Source of the DNA: Choristocarpus tenellus KU-1152
Taxonomy: Eukaryota; Phaeophyceae
Length of the DNA: 40,041 nucleotides
Direction of reading: 5' to 3'
Assembly (NCBI GenBank): GCA_964200185.2
Contig: CAXNAD020000033.1
Coordinates: 1 to 40,041 of the forward strand
Under the pieces are notes generated by a model, which saw only the letters and a list, made by a program, of their open reading frames with translations, made no database searches and had not been told where the DNA came from. Below are positions 1-13,300 of the stretch, piece after piece (position 1 is the stretch's first letter; each line of letters opens with the position of its first letter). Made by a program: the position numbers and the translations under genes.

Positions 1-3000
1 GTATCTCAAGATTCTCGCAGGTCCCTTCTTGCCCACCTGCCTGGTGTCTCTAACTTCAACGAATGACGCCTATCTTGAGAAAGTAATGTATCGTTAGTTC
101 GAAGTAGTTTCAAATAGTGCATATTTTAGGTATCTTACTGTTGATGGCAAATCCCTCCTCTACAGTCGTCTTAGTCCTTGCCTTTTATAGTTTTTGTCTT
201 GGTTCCCCCCCCCCCCCCGGCATATCTACTGTACTTATATTATTGTGCCCTCTCGCATTTTGGAGATTTGTCTGGGGAGAGCCAAACCAATATCACAAGG
301 ACCCCTATAAAAGTAACACATCTGGGTAATGTGAGATGGCATAATAATATATATATGATATATATAGGGCAAAATAATATTTACATACGAATAATATTCC
401 CAGGTGCTCGCCCACTTTTGTACAGCTAAGGTAGGTTAGACGTATAGCATCAGTGATGTACACTAAACATTGTAATCACCAACCTTTAACAGAGTGTTAA
501 AGTATAGCTGAAATTCAAAATGTAAACACTTCGGAGATATATTTTTCACATTTACAACTGTTACTTTCATAGGGGACCTTGTGATACTGGTTTTGACTTT
601 TTCCCTGATGCATCTGGAAACTGCGACAAAGTGTAATTATATAGACATATTTACAGCAACGTCATCAATATGACTTCATCCGTGGGTAATTTATCTAGCT
701 TTTTAAAAGTGGCCGTACCTATGCATAACTGTTGCTAATAACACCTCTGAAAACGATGTGCGCGTTTTCGAGGACGTTAGGAAGTGCTCCTACCTCTCCC
801 ACTCGCTAAAACACTGTTTTAGAGTACCTAGAAAATTACCGTCCATCCCTGCCTCTTAATCCTACTCACTATTTCAGTTCTGAACTGTGTTAATGGTATG
901 TACGTTTCTAATAAAATTCAGGAGTGAGACTTCATGTCAGGGAGTAGTAATACTTTTCTTCCCCTTGACAACTGGCTAACAGCAACGGCAAAGTGCCAGC
1001 GTGAGTTCAGCATCAAATAATGCAATAACAAAAAAAGTAGAGATGAATCAGCGCCTTTCAAGCAATCTTCATGAGAAAGTGTTTTGTGTATAGAACTTAG
1101 TATTGATTCAAAGTACGTATTGTGTATCGTGAAGCACTCACACTCCAACATAATTGTGTGTAGATCCTCCCGCACTGGATGAAGATACCTCTTTCTTCCG
1201 ATATTATTGGATATTCTATATCCTACATGGAGCCAGCATTTGATATGAACCATCATGTCTTTATCGTCATCATCAGGATCCCCCAAGAGGCTGCAGCTGT
1301 CTTTACCCTCGCTGAATTACCCCAATCCTCATTATATATTTTCCGCCCACTCCGCATGCCATTAGCACCATATTATTATGCCTTATCACCCCCAATGTGC
1401 TGCTAGCGCATCAATTCAGGGTTGCCACATAATACTGGGTACTAGGCAACATCTACCATGGTAATTGAGCGCATGTGTGGGTGCTTGCTTCCTGTGGCCT
1501 CCCTTGTATATGCTCCAGTTGCACTCACAGGAGCAGCAACTGGCAGTGTGGAGAGTACATACATGGCCATAGTGCCCAACTCCTCCTGCCCCACCTTGTC
1601 CGAGAGTGTTCCAACAAGCAGTCCTTTTCATGTTCTGCATCATATCCAGTTGATCCCTTCCCTTGAAAGAAAAGGGCTTGTGTATTGCAAACTGCAATAT
1701 GCACTTCCACACAGGCCACCCTCCGCACATGTCCCCAGCATTTGCTATGGTCGTAGAGGCACTGTTTCCATGGCCAATCAACAACCACTCTGCCATTATC
1801 AGCATATCCCGGAGTGTCTAGCTGCCATTCATGTCATCCATTCCATCCATGTTCCTATCATAGAACCAGGATGGAGAGAAAAGGCGACCCATACACAGGG
1901 GAGTGACAATACCTACTGGCACAGGAAGAGCAGAAGGGGGCAGCTTGGTTTGAGACGTGGATTTTTCTTGAAGGTGGTGGAGCCACACTTCCAGTTCATG
2001 TTCCTTTCAGATGGATAAGATAGGATCAAGCTATTAGCTGCTTAACTCTTCCACTGGCTCAGCCATGTTTTTAATGACCCTTGAGGAGGTGTGTCTGACA
2101 AATCAGCTCTAGGTTGACAACCAGGAGTGACTTCTGCCTCTCATTTACTATTACAGGGTAGGACTTGATTGAACTATGGATCACTTCTCTCTGTAAGCTC
2201 TTCAATCAAGTCATGCCAAATCCGTTCTGCTATATTTCTAGTGTCACGAAGAATTCTCAAATCAGCTGGAAAATATTCTCTTAACTCCATAAAACTCTCA
2301 ACATATGAGGTGTGGCGTGCAAAGTGTGTTCAAGTGGCACCTAGCACCGTTAGGCAAAAGGCCCCCTGACTGGTGAGGAGTCTCGCCTAAGGCACGAAAT
2401 TTTGACTTACGCTCTTTTCTGTTCTCCTTCTCCACCACCAACATGAGTAACCTTCTGTAATATCTGAGAATAGGTATTGCTCATATTTTGTTCAAGGAAG
2501 ACTGAAGATATGTGGCTGAGGGGTTGACGGTGAAGAGTAAAGATGGATTCATTATCATTCTAATATCTCTTTTACATATAATATTCTTAGGATATATATG
2601 TACATAATGGAGTACAAAAGAACACGGACAACAGACACCAAAACGATATATATTTGTATTGATTACAACTTTACAGTACAGTTAGAGCAAAGAAACAAAT
2701 ACTGGTCAAAATGTGCAATAATGATTTTAATTGGACAATGGGTAAACAAAATAAAATAAAAATGAAACAAAAGAAAATATTGTGATTTCGGCTATTTCTC
2801 AATTAATTGAACTGAGCTGATTAAACTATTGCATCTTACAACACTAATATTTCACCAGTGTTGACTTCATCTTGTGTTGAAACATGGATACTGAACAAAC
2901 TTGTCACCAAATCTCATCCCCAACAGAAAACCCTAGTTCAGTCCAATACAAATTGGAAATTGGACTAGGAGAAGGCTTCCTAGAGTCCACAATGGAACCT

Positions 3001-3079
3001 CTTTACAAAATCAGGTAAGCGGCTATTGCTTCCTTAATTGTAGATACAACAGTATCTACTCATTTATCAGATTGCAGGT

Positions 3080-3081
<2 letters not shown>

Positions 3082-3112
<31 letters not shown>
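3082..3112. repeat. AT dinucleotide microsatellite
   Basis: About 15 uninterrupted AT units. It lies in intergenic DNA and is probably length-polymorphic. Confidence 0.95.
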
Positions 3113-3113
<1 letters not shown>

Positions 3114-4405
3114 GTTCAACTCAGAATGAGGTATCTTCAGTATTTTGAGGACTTTCACCAGGCCAGCCTTCAAGGACTAGACCACACACACCTTTGCATT
3201 ATTTACAGACCCATCCCGGCCCCTTCAATAATTACTCACCTCAGTCAGCCCCCAACCCAACCCAGGTAAATTTTTATGTTCTGGTCTAGCCCAGGTAAAT
3301 CACACTTCTTCGGGCCAGTCCAGAGTTATTTATCATTTCTCTAATATTTAGTATTAGTCTCAAAATGTACAAAATTACCACTAATTGAGCCCTATACTAT
3401 AGAACTGAATGTTTACTCGTACAAAACAAAAATACTTCTAATGTGTGTTTTGTAATCTCAAACGTAGGTCATTTGTTCTGTTTGAAATGCTTTATTCTCC
3501 TGTCTGATAAAAATAGAAAATGGAAAATCTCCCCTTCCTGCATATTGTACATGTACGCTAATGAAGTGCCAATCCTTGAAATATTTTTGGGATGGCACGT
3601 GTGAGCACTACTTGTCTAAAAACAGTTACCGACCCATTCTGCAGTGGTTGCTGCATTCTCTGCCTTGCTTGTTGCTTCTTGTCCTCCCCATGACAACACC
3701 TGCAGAAATAAATATCAACGGTCATAATACCATAAAATAGGAGATCCTAAAACAAAAAATATATTACTTGAAATCTCCACCATTTTCAACCTTTCAAAAC
3801 CGAAAAGATCCACATGCTACAGGACCTACAACATACAAGTATGGACGGGATCATCGCAAGCTTTGTACTGCTGATGTTTAAACGTAGACTAGAACCTGAC
3901 CAAGTGGTCATACACCTCACACCCAACCCTGGGTCGCACTCTATTGTGTCCCTCAGACTGGGACCAGGACCCGTGGTATCTGGAACCCCCAATTAAGGAC
4001 CCCAAACTTTGCCAGTCTCAGACCTATACTGCACCTGTACCTATGGCTCAAGTGAGACTGGGACCCAATACACACACTGGTATGAGACCTCAACCCCAAA
4101 CTGTGCCTAGGCTTGAGAGAAAATAAGACCCCCCTGACACAGAATCCACAACACTGTTACCTCAAAAACAAACCTAAAATGAGGACCTGGCACTCACTAA
4201 GAAGTCACACCCAGATCTGGAAGTTAATCAAGATAGTTAATCAAGGTGAGGATGTGAGAAAAAAATGTATTTTTCCAAATAGCTTATGTTGTAGTGAGTA
4301 TTTTGTATGGTACTATTCTGCCATCGACATAGATTGCCTGACAATAACATTCCTCCAACCCAAGCATGACATTACCCCCCAACCCCCAATGGCATGATGG
4401 GACGG

Positions 4406-4451
4406 AGAAACATGGACAAATGCAGTGCAGAAACATGGATAAATGCAGTGA
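4406..4451. repeat. Two-copy 23-bp tandem repeat
   Basis: A unit beginning agaaacatgga occurs at 4406 and again at 4429 with nearly the same sequence (aaatgcagtg follows in both). It is a simple local duplication in intergenic DNA. Confidence 0.8.
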
Positions 4452-7400
4452 AGCCTACGATAGCACCACCTTCATAACCATGGAATTTCCTTGTAAGAGC
4501 ATTATGACCATAATGTTGATAGGAATACCATTGGGCATTACATAATCTTCAAAGTATAACAGAGGAGGATTGGGTTCACACATAATAATCAAAGCACCCA
4601 AAAATTACCCAGCATTCCAGTTGTGTCACCTGTCACCAGAGTCCATCCCTATTGCCCCCATACCATGACACCTTAAAACTGGAACACAAAAACCGCCTGT
4701 CCGAACCCATGACATGTCGTCAGTCATCCAAGAGTAGAATGGGTTCTATTCCTTTTTTTTATTGGCTTGGCAGCATAGAATGCTTGCTCTTCATGGTCAG
4801 GCAGAGATGTTGAAAACCTATTTGAAAGATCGTACCTTCCCACTGCTACCTTGGACCCTGGTTTTGCAAGACACTGTACAAAGTCTTGAAAAAAGTATTT
4901 CAGGGATGTTACTGATGTTCAATGTATGGTAAGGAGGCATTACTGCTTGGCTCAGAAGGTAAGCTTTGCTAAGCACACTTAGCTGACCGCTCACTGGGGA
5001 AGTCATTGATTCCATAAGTGGGTATCAACACCTCTCTCAACAGGTGTCTGCTAACATAATTTACTGGGTACCAACAGACACAATCGCCATTCATTCCACT
5101 CATTTGCACTGCAAATCTTGTCAACTACCTTTGAACCAAACTCCATTGAGCTCCAGGCCTTTCTTGTCACTTGCAGATAGACAAATTGAGGAAAGACAAA
5201 TAAATAATACCTACTACTTCAAACTCAACAAACATCCACACTCCTCTGTGCTGTACAGTACCATCTACACTTCAACTCAACAAGTGAACAAAATGGGGTA
5301 TACCCCCTATGTTTTAGGTCCAAAGAGGGTACAAGATGGGTTGGGAATGAATGCCTATCTGTATTATGATAGGTGTAGGCACATTTTTCCATTGAGAATA
5401 ATCAACACCAAGTCATTAAGAATTCACTAGACAAAGTGAAGGAGAACAACTACACTGATACTATTTTGCATGTGGCATGTTATATATGTTACAAATAACA
5501 TCCTTGCTCTACAACTAACACTATCAATAATAAAAAAATGAAAACCAAAACTAACCCTGGTCCTAGCCCAAGCATCACACGTGCATAGACTAACACGGAG
5601 GAGATGTAGGAATTAGAATGAGACTTTCCAGTCATCTATTTGATGAGTCTATTTGCCTTTATGTTCCTTTTCTTTTGGGGCCATAGGTGATAGGGTGTTG
5701 TCATGATCGTGTGATGCATTTTGGAGTGGAGAAGGCATTTACTATTCCAGATCGTTTTAATTGGTGTGAGGGCATAGACCACAGTGCATTGTCTAGCGCC
5801 ATAAATTCCTACCCCATAATTATTTGTCAAGGTTTCACCTTTTTATTTCCAAAATATGTAAAGAGTACCAAAATATCACCCCTCATATGTCACTACCAAC
5901 TGAACAATACACAAAAAATACAAATAATAGTAAAAATCTGTTCAACAAGAAAGACTTGTCACACACAACGCCTTCAAAAACGACCTCACACTTACATCCA
6001 ATTCCTGTACTCCCTTCCGATCCAAATACACAATAAGATACATACCCCCTTTGGATCACATCTCTTTCAAGCCTGTATTATGTGTTCAATGTACATGTTG
6101 GTCAGTTGACAGTGTCACCCCATCTCCCCAAATCATTGTCACTGCAATCCTTCTTTTGGTCAAAGTTCCAGCAGCACAGTGCACACTGGTTACAAATATG
6201 AATATGAATATGTGCAGTCACCTCTGCCAACAAAACCCATGCAAATCAAGTTAGGAACAGACACACTACATTCTGCCGCAGTGGTACTGTGGTATCTGAC
6301 TATTTCACAAAATCAAAGGTTGGAGTCCTACTCACCATAATCCATGGGCCATACCCCACCAGTTGTGTAACTTTCTACTCTGGAGGAACAGTGGGTATCA
6401 TATCACTGATCAAAAAGGTCCATAAGCTGACCTTGCATGTCAAATCTTCTCAGTAATGGCATTTCTTAAACAAGTCATAGGTGCAAGTAATAGATGACAT
6501 GTCTTGAACCTAATTTTCTCTTCACCACCCTTCAAACTTGCCCATAATTTGTGTGATGTTTATTTACTCTACTAGAGGCAGCATATGAAGTTCATAATTT
6601 CACAGAACCTGCTTAGAAGTGGCATATGCCACAACCTACAGTAGTTTGTGTCCATATCCTATTGATAATGGTGCCCACAGTGCAATTCACATCTAGGTTC
6701 ATGTCACATTGACAATGCTTAACCCAGTCCAAAACAATTTTAACGGTATAATCAATACATACATCAAATATACACTCCTCATATCACTATTACTACTAGT
6801 ACTTCATTTTAGACAAATACAACTCAAAATCGTTCACTGCTTTCTATAGAAATACTACAGCACAGGTCGTACTTTTTCCTCCATCAACAAATCAATCTTG
6901 CTATCAATGTGCCTTGGCAACACATACCCTCCAAGGGTATGTATGGGTGCTGCATCACTAAAATGTGAGCTATTTGCTCATCTACTTTCAAGTCTGTCGG
7001 AACAGAGGACCTTACTCAGCTAAATAGTGCAGTAAATGGCATGAAGCATGCCCCAATTTTGACTATTAAATACCACATGAAACTAGTTCGATGAATTTCA
7101 TTGCTATGATTCCACCATCTACGCCTTCCGTGAGTCGACAAACTAAGTTCACCTACTGTACGTAGGGCAATGTTTTTTCAGATCCCTCACAATCTCATAT
7201 CCCTCATAATCTCCCTGCTTATGCTTTTCCCCAACATGTAGTACATAGCTGGTCCTAGTGTTTCCCCATCACCCTCTTTTATTCCCATGCTTATCACCTT
7301 GGGGATACTCATAGGTTTTGATTTTGAACTTGGGACTTTTTGTAGTAAATTAACTGTGTACACCTACAACCATCTTCGTTCTATGCTTTGCATTCCATGG

Positions 7401-8919
7401 GTCCATCTTTGCATCCTCCTCTGACCATGCTGTGCACCATTCCAAATAATTATTCCTTATTGCTATTGATCATCTACCAAAGCAACTACCAATCTGCCAC
7501 AAACACACAAAATATGTTGGAGTGGATTCTTCAGCTTCTCCATACCAGTTTGCTGGTTGCCTACGATCAAAATGTACTTACCACAAAATTGCACCTATGC
7601 CACTCGATTATTCATATCACAAATCAAAATGGAGATATTAAAATTGCACAGAAGTCACTTTTGTGGGTGGAGGGTCATTTGCATTCATTGTAAGTGTTTT
7701 CTGAATCAACAACACAGACTAGGATAAAGTCGAACTGTAGACCACTACCTCAACACCAGCTTCAGGTCTTGTCTAAATGGCAGAATACACTCCGATACCA
7801 ATGACTGTGCATGTGCTTACATACTGCTTTGTTGCTTCAACAGTCAGTAGTCAACAACTTGCAAGCCACAGCATGTAGAGCTAACTCTCCCACCCGCTAG
7901 TACTCGGTCTTGACATCACACAGTTACAGCTCCTGAACAGCACATCAACAGCAGCAGTTCATCAATTCACTGCCCTCGTCATGGGCGCGGATGGTACACA
8001 GAACCATATCCAGGATCTGGTTCAGAGAAGAAACTTTTGAAGCGAGACCAAATTGAGGCCCTCACATCCAAGACTAGCCCGTTCGTGAGGTCTTGAGACC
8101 CTTCAACCTTGGCCTGCCAAGCACCATATATCCCATGCAATCATCCAATCCCTCATCCACAAGAAATACATTCAGTAGCTCATTGCCTCCCTCTCACCAA
8201 TACCCGGCAAGACTGCCACTGAATACCAAATCATCACAGGTTGTCTGAATGAACTGGCCTTTGCCCCCCACTAGACCAATCTAGAAGAACAACTTATTCA
8301 ACCTCTGCCTGCTATATTGATGGAATGGTATATCGTGTATCTCCATGTTGGAAGCCATTGTGGAGAATCCTTCATCTGACGGTTCAGGGAATCCCACCAA
8401 ACAATCTCTGAAATAAGAAGCTAATGTATACTAAGGGAGACCTGGAACAAGACCTGGGGCAAGTGATTTCAGGTCAACAAGGGTCAAGTTTTACACTATC
8501 AAAATTCAGATACGTTGTTTATCTTTACAATTCCATCAATCACTTTTCACTGATCCTCTACATTTGATTAATTGTGAAGAAAATTTCTTGTTCGGCTTGG
8601 GAAGATTGCGCAATCCATGTAAAAGTTCATGCAAAAGTGCATTCGCCTCTTCAAAATCTCAACCTGGTTACCACATTTTTAGCAATTATGGAGGAAACCT
8701 CCAAGTAGATGTTACAAATACTTCATAGAATCACAAACGTCCACAACAATCTATTGGACTCTTTATTGATGCAACATATCCCACTGTTGTCCTAGTACTC
8801 ATGAGGCAATTGAATACAACAAATAGTATGCCATGAAAAAAAGTAACCTTTCAAACTGTTACTGATCCCATCCACTTGATATTGCACCACCTGACCTTCG
8901 GATCTCCTTGTCCCAAGTC

Positions 8920-10066
8920 TTAGTGCCCCTGTCCCCTTTCTCGAAAACTATTTCTGCCCTGCCGAAATCCATGCATTCCTATTCCCCTTCGGTCCATATC
9001 GCCTGGCCCTTCCCTTGTCCATTGCTTGCCCTGCCTGGACCTTACACCCAAAAGTGTTTCCCGATGAGCCCTACCCGCAATATGCTCCTGCATCAATTCA
9101 GGGTGGATCAACACAGGTATTTTGATTGTCAGGTAATTTACACTCATATATTTTACATATTTTATCGCTGCTTTGTATCAAGTAAATGCATGCACTATGA
9201 CCAAACTGAGCTCTGTCCATTCTGTCGTCTGACTCTTGTTCTCATATCTTTCCTCTCCCAACATTCCAGGATAAACAGATCACTCAGGTATCGTTTCCAT
9301 GACTCTGTAAAGATCCTCTACCCGAGCTTTTCTAACCTTGAGTTGTGGAGGGCTGGTGAACTGCTTCTTGCATAAGGAGCAGGTGCTAACTTTGCGCTCC
9401 TTCCTTGTAGCCTCTTGGTGAAGAGGTTCCAGTTTATGTGCCTCCAAGTCTTCCAAACTGGTACAGGTAGACACATGATATTTGCATCATATTAACCAGT
9501 AGGTTACTTTGAGCTATAGGTAGTAGTATTGTACAGTAACTGCTATAGTCACCGCCAAATGTTGGAGGCTACCAACCTGCTACGTACCTGGACCCTTCAA
9601 ACTTGCAGACCCTGCAGTAGAAGGGTACCCTCTCGGACGATCTCGCCTCGTAGTTAGACAGGAGCTCCTTGACAGCACCTTCAAGGCCTGACTGAGAAGG
9701 TTTCTCCGATTTCAGCCGTTTCGGTTTTTTCCTCTTGGTGTCCTTTCGAATACCACATCCCTTCGCAGGAAGAAGGTGTGAAGGTAGAGGTTCAATTCTT
9801 TCCTTGGAAAGAGTTGGAAGAAATTTGGAGTGGATATCTTCTTCACTCGATTTCTCACTTCCACCGCTGTCCGAGTCGATGCCACTCGTGTCGGAGAAGT
9901 GCTGTAGCTCACGCTCAAGTTCGTCGATTTTGCTATCAATATGGTCTGATGATTCGATTTTCCTACGTCCTAATTTACTTCCGGCACCATCATTGCGAGC
10001 GCGTTTTTCCAGACCCGCACGTGATAGGAGCTTGGATACAGTCATCGAGGACTTTGGAAGAGACAT
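8920..10066 (-). CDS. Two-finger C2H2 (U1/JAZ-type) zinc-finger protein
   Basis: Three exons on the minus strand: 10066-9588, 9457-9337 and 9087-8920 (stop). Introns have gtacgt and gttaga donors and AG acceptors, in phases 2 and 0. The joined protein is 255 residues. I chose the ATG at 10066; the frame is open further upstream but without an ATG there. The N-terminal half is charged, with a Glu/Asp/Ser-rich stretch around residues 45-85 and a Lys/Arg-rich patch (KRKKPKR) that could be a nuclear signal. Finger 1 has C151, C154, H167, H173 and finger 2 has C186, C189, H202, H208. Both are C-x2-C-x12-H-x5-H, the spacing of U1-C/matrin/JAZ fingers, which usually bind double-stranded or structured RNA. 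The second finger contains CSLCKKQF and, across the splice, EHIAGRAH. Both fingers are complete only after splicing, which supports the model. The C-terminus is Arg/Gly-rich. The exact orthologue is not recognised; an RNA-binding nuclear role is inferred from finger type only. Confidence 0.85.
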
Positions 10067-10390
10067 GGAGTATTGTCGTTCTGCATCCAAGGTGGTATAC
10101 TACTACTCCTAGTGTTGTGTTTGAAGTCCCTAAATTGTTGAGTTTTGGAATCGTTGGTAAGGCGTCGCCCATCTTCAACAACTACAATGCATCATTACAT
10201 GTGGTACTTCCTGACTCTCAACTTGTGACTTCCTCACCTAACTACCTAGTTTTAGGGCGAATCGAGAGAAACCTTGGGGTCCAATATTGGGATTTTTTGT
10301 TAGAGGGTACAAAACTCACCGTGAAAAATTTAGATGGAGAAAGTAAGTCGAGCTTGCACCAGGAGAAGGAGAGGTCACAACCTAGCAACT
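10067..10390. promoter_or_regulatory. Probable shared promoter of a head-to-head gene pair
   Basis: About 320 bp separate the ATG of the minus-strand zinc-finger gene from the proposed ATG of the plus-strand aminopeptidase gene. If the aminopeptidase begins only at 10743, the gap is 676 bp. No clear TATA box stands out. Divergent arrangement suggests a bidirectional promoter; this is inferred from position alone. Confidence 0.45.
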
Positions 10391-13300
10391 ATGATGGGCA
10401 TACTGAGCATCACAAGAGCGAGTGGCTTTGCCATGCGTGCAGGCGCTGGTGTTCCGTTGGTACGAGGGAGAGGGATTGCAAGCTTTGTCTATGGCGAGGT
10501 AAATATATTCTGCTCTCGTCTGACCTCATGCAATACCCTTTTGAGTACCTCTTCCGTACTAGGAACTGATCAGCCCCTCTCTCGTGATAGAGGAACCCTT
10601 GTTTTTTTCTCGAGAACTTGATCTTCCCCCAGAATTCGGGAAGAGACGGGTATTGCTCTACAAACTTGCTGAAAATTCGCAAGAATATAACCCCTTCATC
10701 TTACATCAACAGATTGGTGCAAGATCAAGTTGCAAGGGACCTATGATGTCGACTTTGGAAGAGACTACGGACCCACAGACACCATCAGTCGTGGTGAGTG
10801 TGTCGAGATGTAAGCAGGTGTGAATCGATTTAGCAGCTTGTATTGGTTTGGTAGACCGTGTACCATGCCTTGTGATTGAACTGGTGACCTATTTTTCAAA
10901 ACGTCCAAGTGGTAAAAGCTAAAATAAACCAATTTGTTGCATTGATTGTGTACCTTAATCCTAATGCAGGATGTGCCATCTAACGTTAACAAATTGAGAT
11001 CTTGGATGTCGTCGGTCGAAGTGGATGCCTTCATCGTCCCCTCAGACGACCCTCACCTCAGGTTTGTGGCGATTTCCTCGAGCTACGACCTAATCGCTTT
11101 TAGTCAACTCCAGAGATTTATGCCTTTCTAGAGTCATTGTATTCCTGCTGTGATTTGTGTACTTCATGCTTCCAAGTGTACAAGCATTTAAGTTACACGC
11201 TTAAATAATTCCTAGGTAGGTATTCTCGCTCTAAGGGCTCTGCCACTGGTTGCTGAGGGCTTTGCAATTTTCATCACTGTATTTCTGTTGCTGATCGACT
11301 CCTAGAATGAGCTGTGAAGTGTTTTGTTGGTAGTTTCCAATCGTTCTGTTTTTCTTGTCCTGGAAGACTTCTTGTGCTGTGGATTGATGTAACAGAGCAA
11401 TGCAGTGCTTGGTTGTGCTCCCGCCTATCCCTCTCCGTATCACCCACCGTCCAGGGGACAGTTTTTTGAGTGCAGGCGGTTGTCCAATTGTAGACAAATT
11501 GCATTTTTCACACATGAGCAGCAGGCATCATCATTCTTTTGCATTTGTTGGCCTTGGTCGATCTGCAATGAGTCAAGGTATTTTCACTCTTGCTAAAGAT
11601 AATACACTTCAAGCTACAGTCGTGCTGAGGGGAGATTCCTTGTAGCACTAGGTACATGGACTATCTGTACAGTATCTACCCTCTATAGCTTAAGGGTATT
11701 GTCATTTTTCTCTCCTCTTCTTGATATCTATTTTGTTGCTTGAGCTTGATTTGTGAGACTCGTATTACTTTTCACCCATCAGTTTGTAGCCCCAAAACAT
11801 GTTGCCTTAAGAGTTACTTTCATGAACAGAATTTACAATTTGGTGTTTCTTCTTGTTTGTGTTGGTGGGCAATACTGTCATCTGACATGCCAATTTTCCT
11901 CACAGAATGATCTGAGAAGCATTGCCCATTCCTTTTGTCTGGCATCCTTTAGTGAGTACTCTGCAGAGTGCTTTAACCGTAGAGCATTCATCTCTGGCTT
12001 CACTGGGTCTGCTGGGACAGCAGTTATCCTCCAAGATGAGGTGAGCAATGTAGAGTCCTTGAGGACAGTAACCATAACTTTTGTGCACTGTTTACTTAAC
12101 TATGTATTTATTTAGAGTTCCTCACAAACAGTAGGTTGCATGCAGCAACATGTTTTGGAAGTTCTCCACACCATCCCTTCTACGTAGACAAACATCCTTT
12201 CGTGCCACAAACAACACAGGCTCTTTTATGGACAGATGGTCGATACCACGTGCAAGCTGAACAGCAACTGTGTGATGGCTGGACCTTGATGAAGGCAGGC
12301 AAACCTGGTGTTCCATCCATATCGGCCTTTCTGGCAAAGCGTCTTTGTGCTGGAGCTCGTGTTGGTGTGGACCCCTTTGTTCACTCAGCTGCTTTTGCTG
12401 AGGGACTGATGAAGGCAAGATTTCCCAACCATGTTTGCAACCTGAACTATCTTGTTTTGAGCATTGAGTGTAGGCTATTCAATCAAGAAGATGCGTCAAT
12501 TGAAAATAGCCAACAAAGTAAACATAGACATTACCATTTGGTTTGTTCGTGGCTTATTCATATTCAAATTGATAACAAGCTTCCGGATTATCAAACGATA
12601 CTATCTACAGTGGTTCTCAGTCCAGGCTCCAAGAAATGTATTTGTGGAACTACAAATCAAGTTAATTTGTCCCACCAGTGCCACTGGTGATCATCATTTT
12701 TGGAATGAGATATAACCGCCCCTTGTCTTCCAGCACATAGAATTTTCCCACATTTAGTGTCATGTACAATTTTCAAATATATGTGGACACCAAGTCTTTT
12801 TTTTTGAGATTTTCATTTCTTAATTCAGTGCTGACCATATGGTAGATAAGAAAATCAGTCAGTTGTAGGGGCTGAAGGGCTATGCCTAAATCGTGTATAA
12901 AAAGGGTGTGATGGAGTCTGGATTTGTCTGAACTTGATGGTAAATCTCTTGCCTTCGTTGCAATTTGAATGTTTTGGAGATACCACTGCATGTTATAGAT
13001 GGATGGTTTTACATGTCAATTAAGGGGTTAAATGTATGGGAACAACAGGGCCAGCATGGGCTGCGACAAACAAGATTTGAGCAGCACTTCAACAGATCCA
13101 TTTCATGGAGGTTAAACGGGCAGTTGCGTGTAGGGTTAAAGTGGTCAACGGGGACAGTTGCGTGTAGGGTTAAAGTGGTCAAGGGGGACAGTTGCTGGCT
13201 AAGATATACTAGCAAGGTTTAGAGAAGTAGTTTGACGTGGAGGATATGAACAGAGACAAACGATCACACCAAAGCGTGTGTGGTAAATTAATTAATGTAT

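Larger units (their letters stand above)
1..8919. other. Intergenic region with no supported gene
   Basis: No stretch here combines a long open frame, plausible splice sites and recognisable protein motifs. What can be seen: a homopolymer C run near 205-218, an AT dinucleotide run near 3082-3112, a 23-bp tandem duplication at 4406-4451, and several open frames of 60-190 codons lacking known motifs. The longest is an ATG frame at 1458-2018 (plus, 186 codons), opposite another open frame of similar size, so it is weak evidence for a gene. Minus-strand stretches at 1416-1830 and 2173-2328 look somewhat protein-like and could be decayed transposon or exon remnants. I could not assign them to a family. 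Confidence 0.5.

Noticed and set aside
1458-2018. 186-codon plus-strand ATG open frame
   Set aside because: It is opposite equally open minus-strand frames, has no motif, and its composition does not favour either strand; kept only as a note in the intergenic entry.
8908-9375. 155-codon plus-strand open frame
   Set aside because: It is antisense to the last two exons of the zinc-finger gene, which have intact motifs and splice sites.
9778-10569. 263-codon plus-strand open frame, with a cysteine cluster (CHAC...CKLC) near its end
   Set aside because: It has no ATG-supported family match and runs antisense to the zinc-finger exon and in another frame through the aminopeptidase first exon. The cysteine spacing does not fit RanBP2 or other standard fingers.
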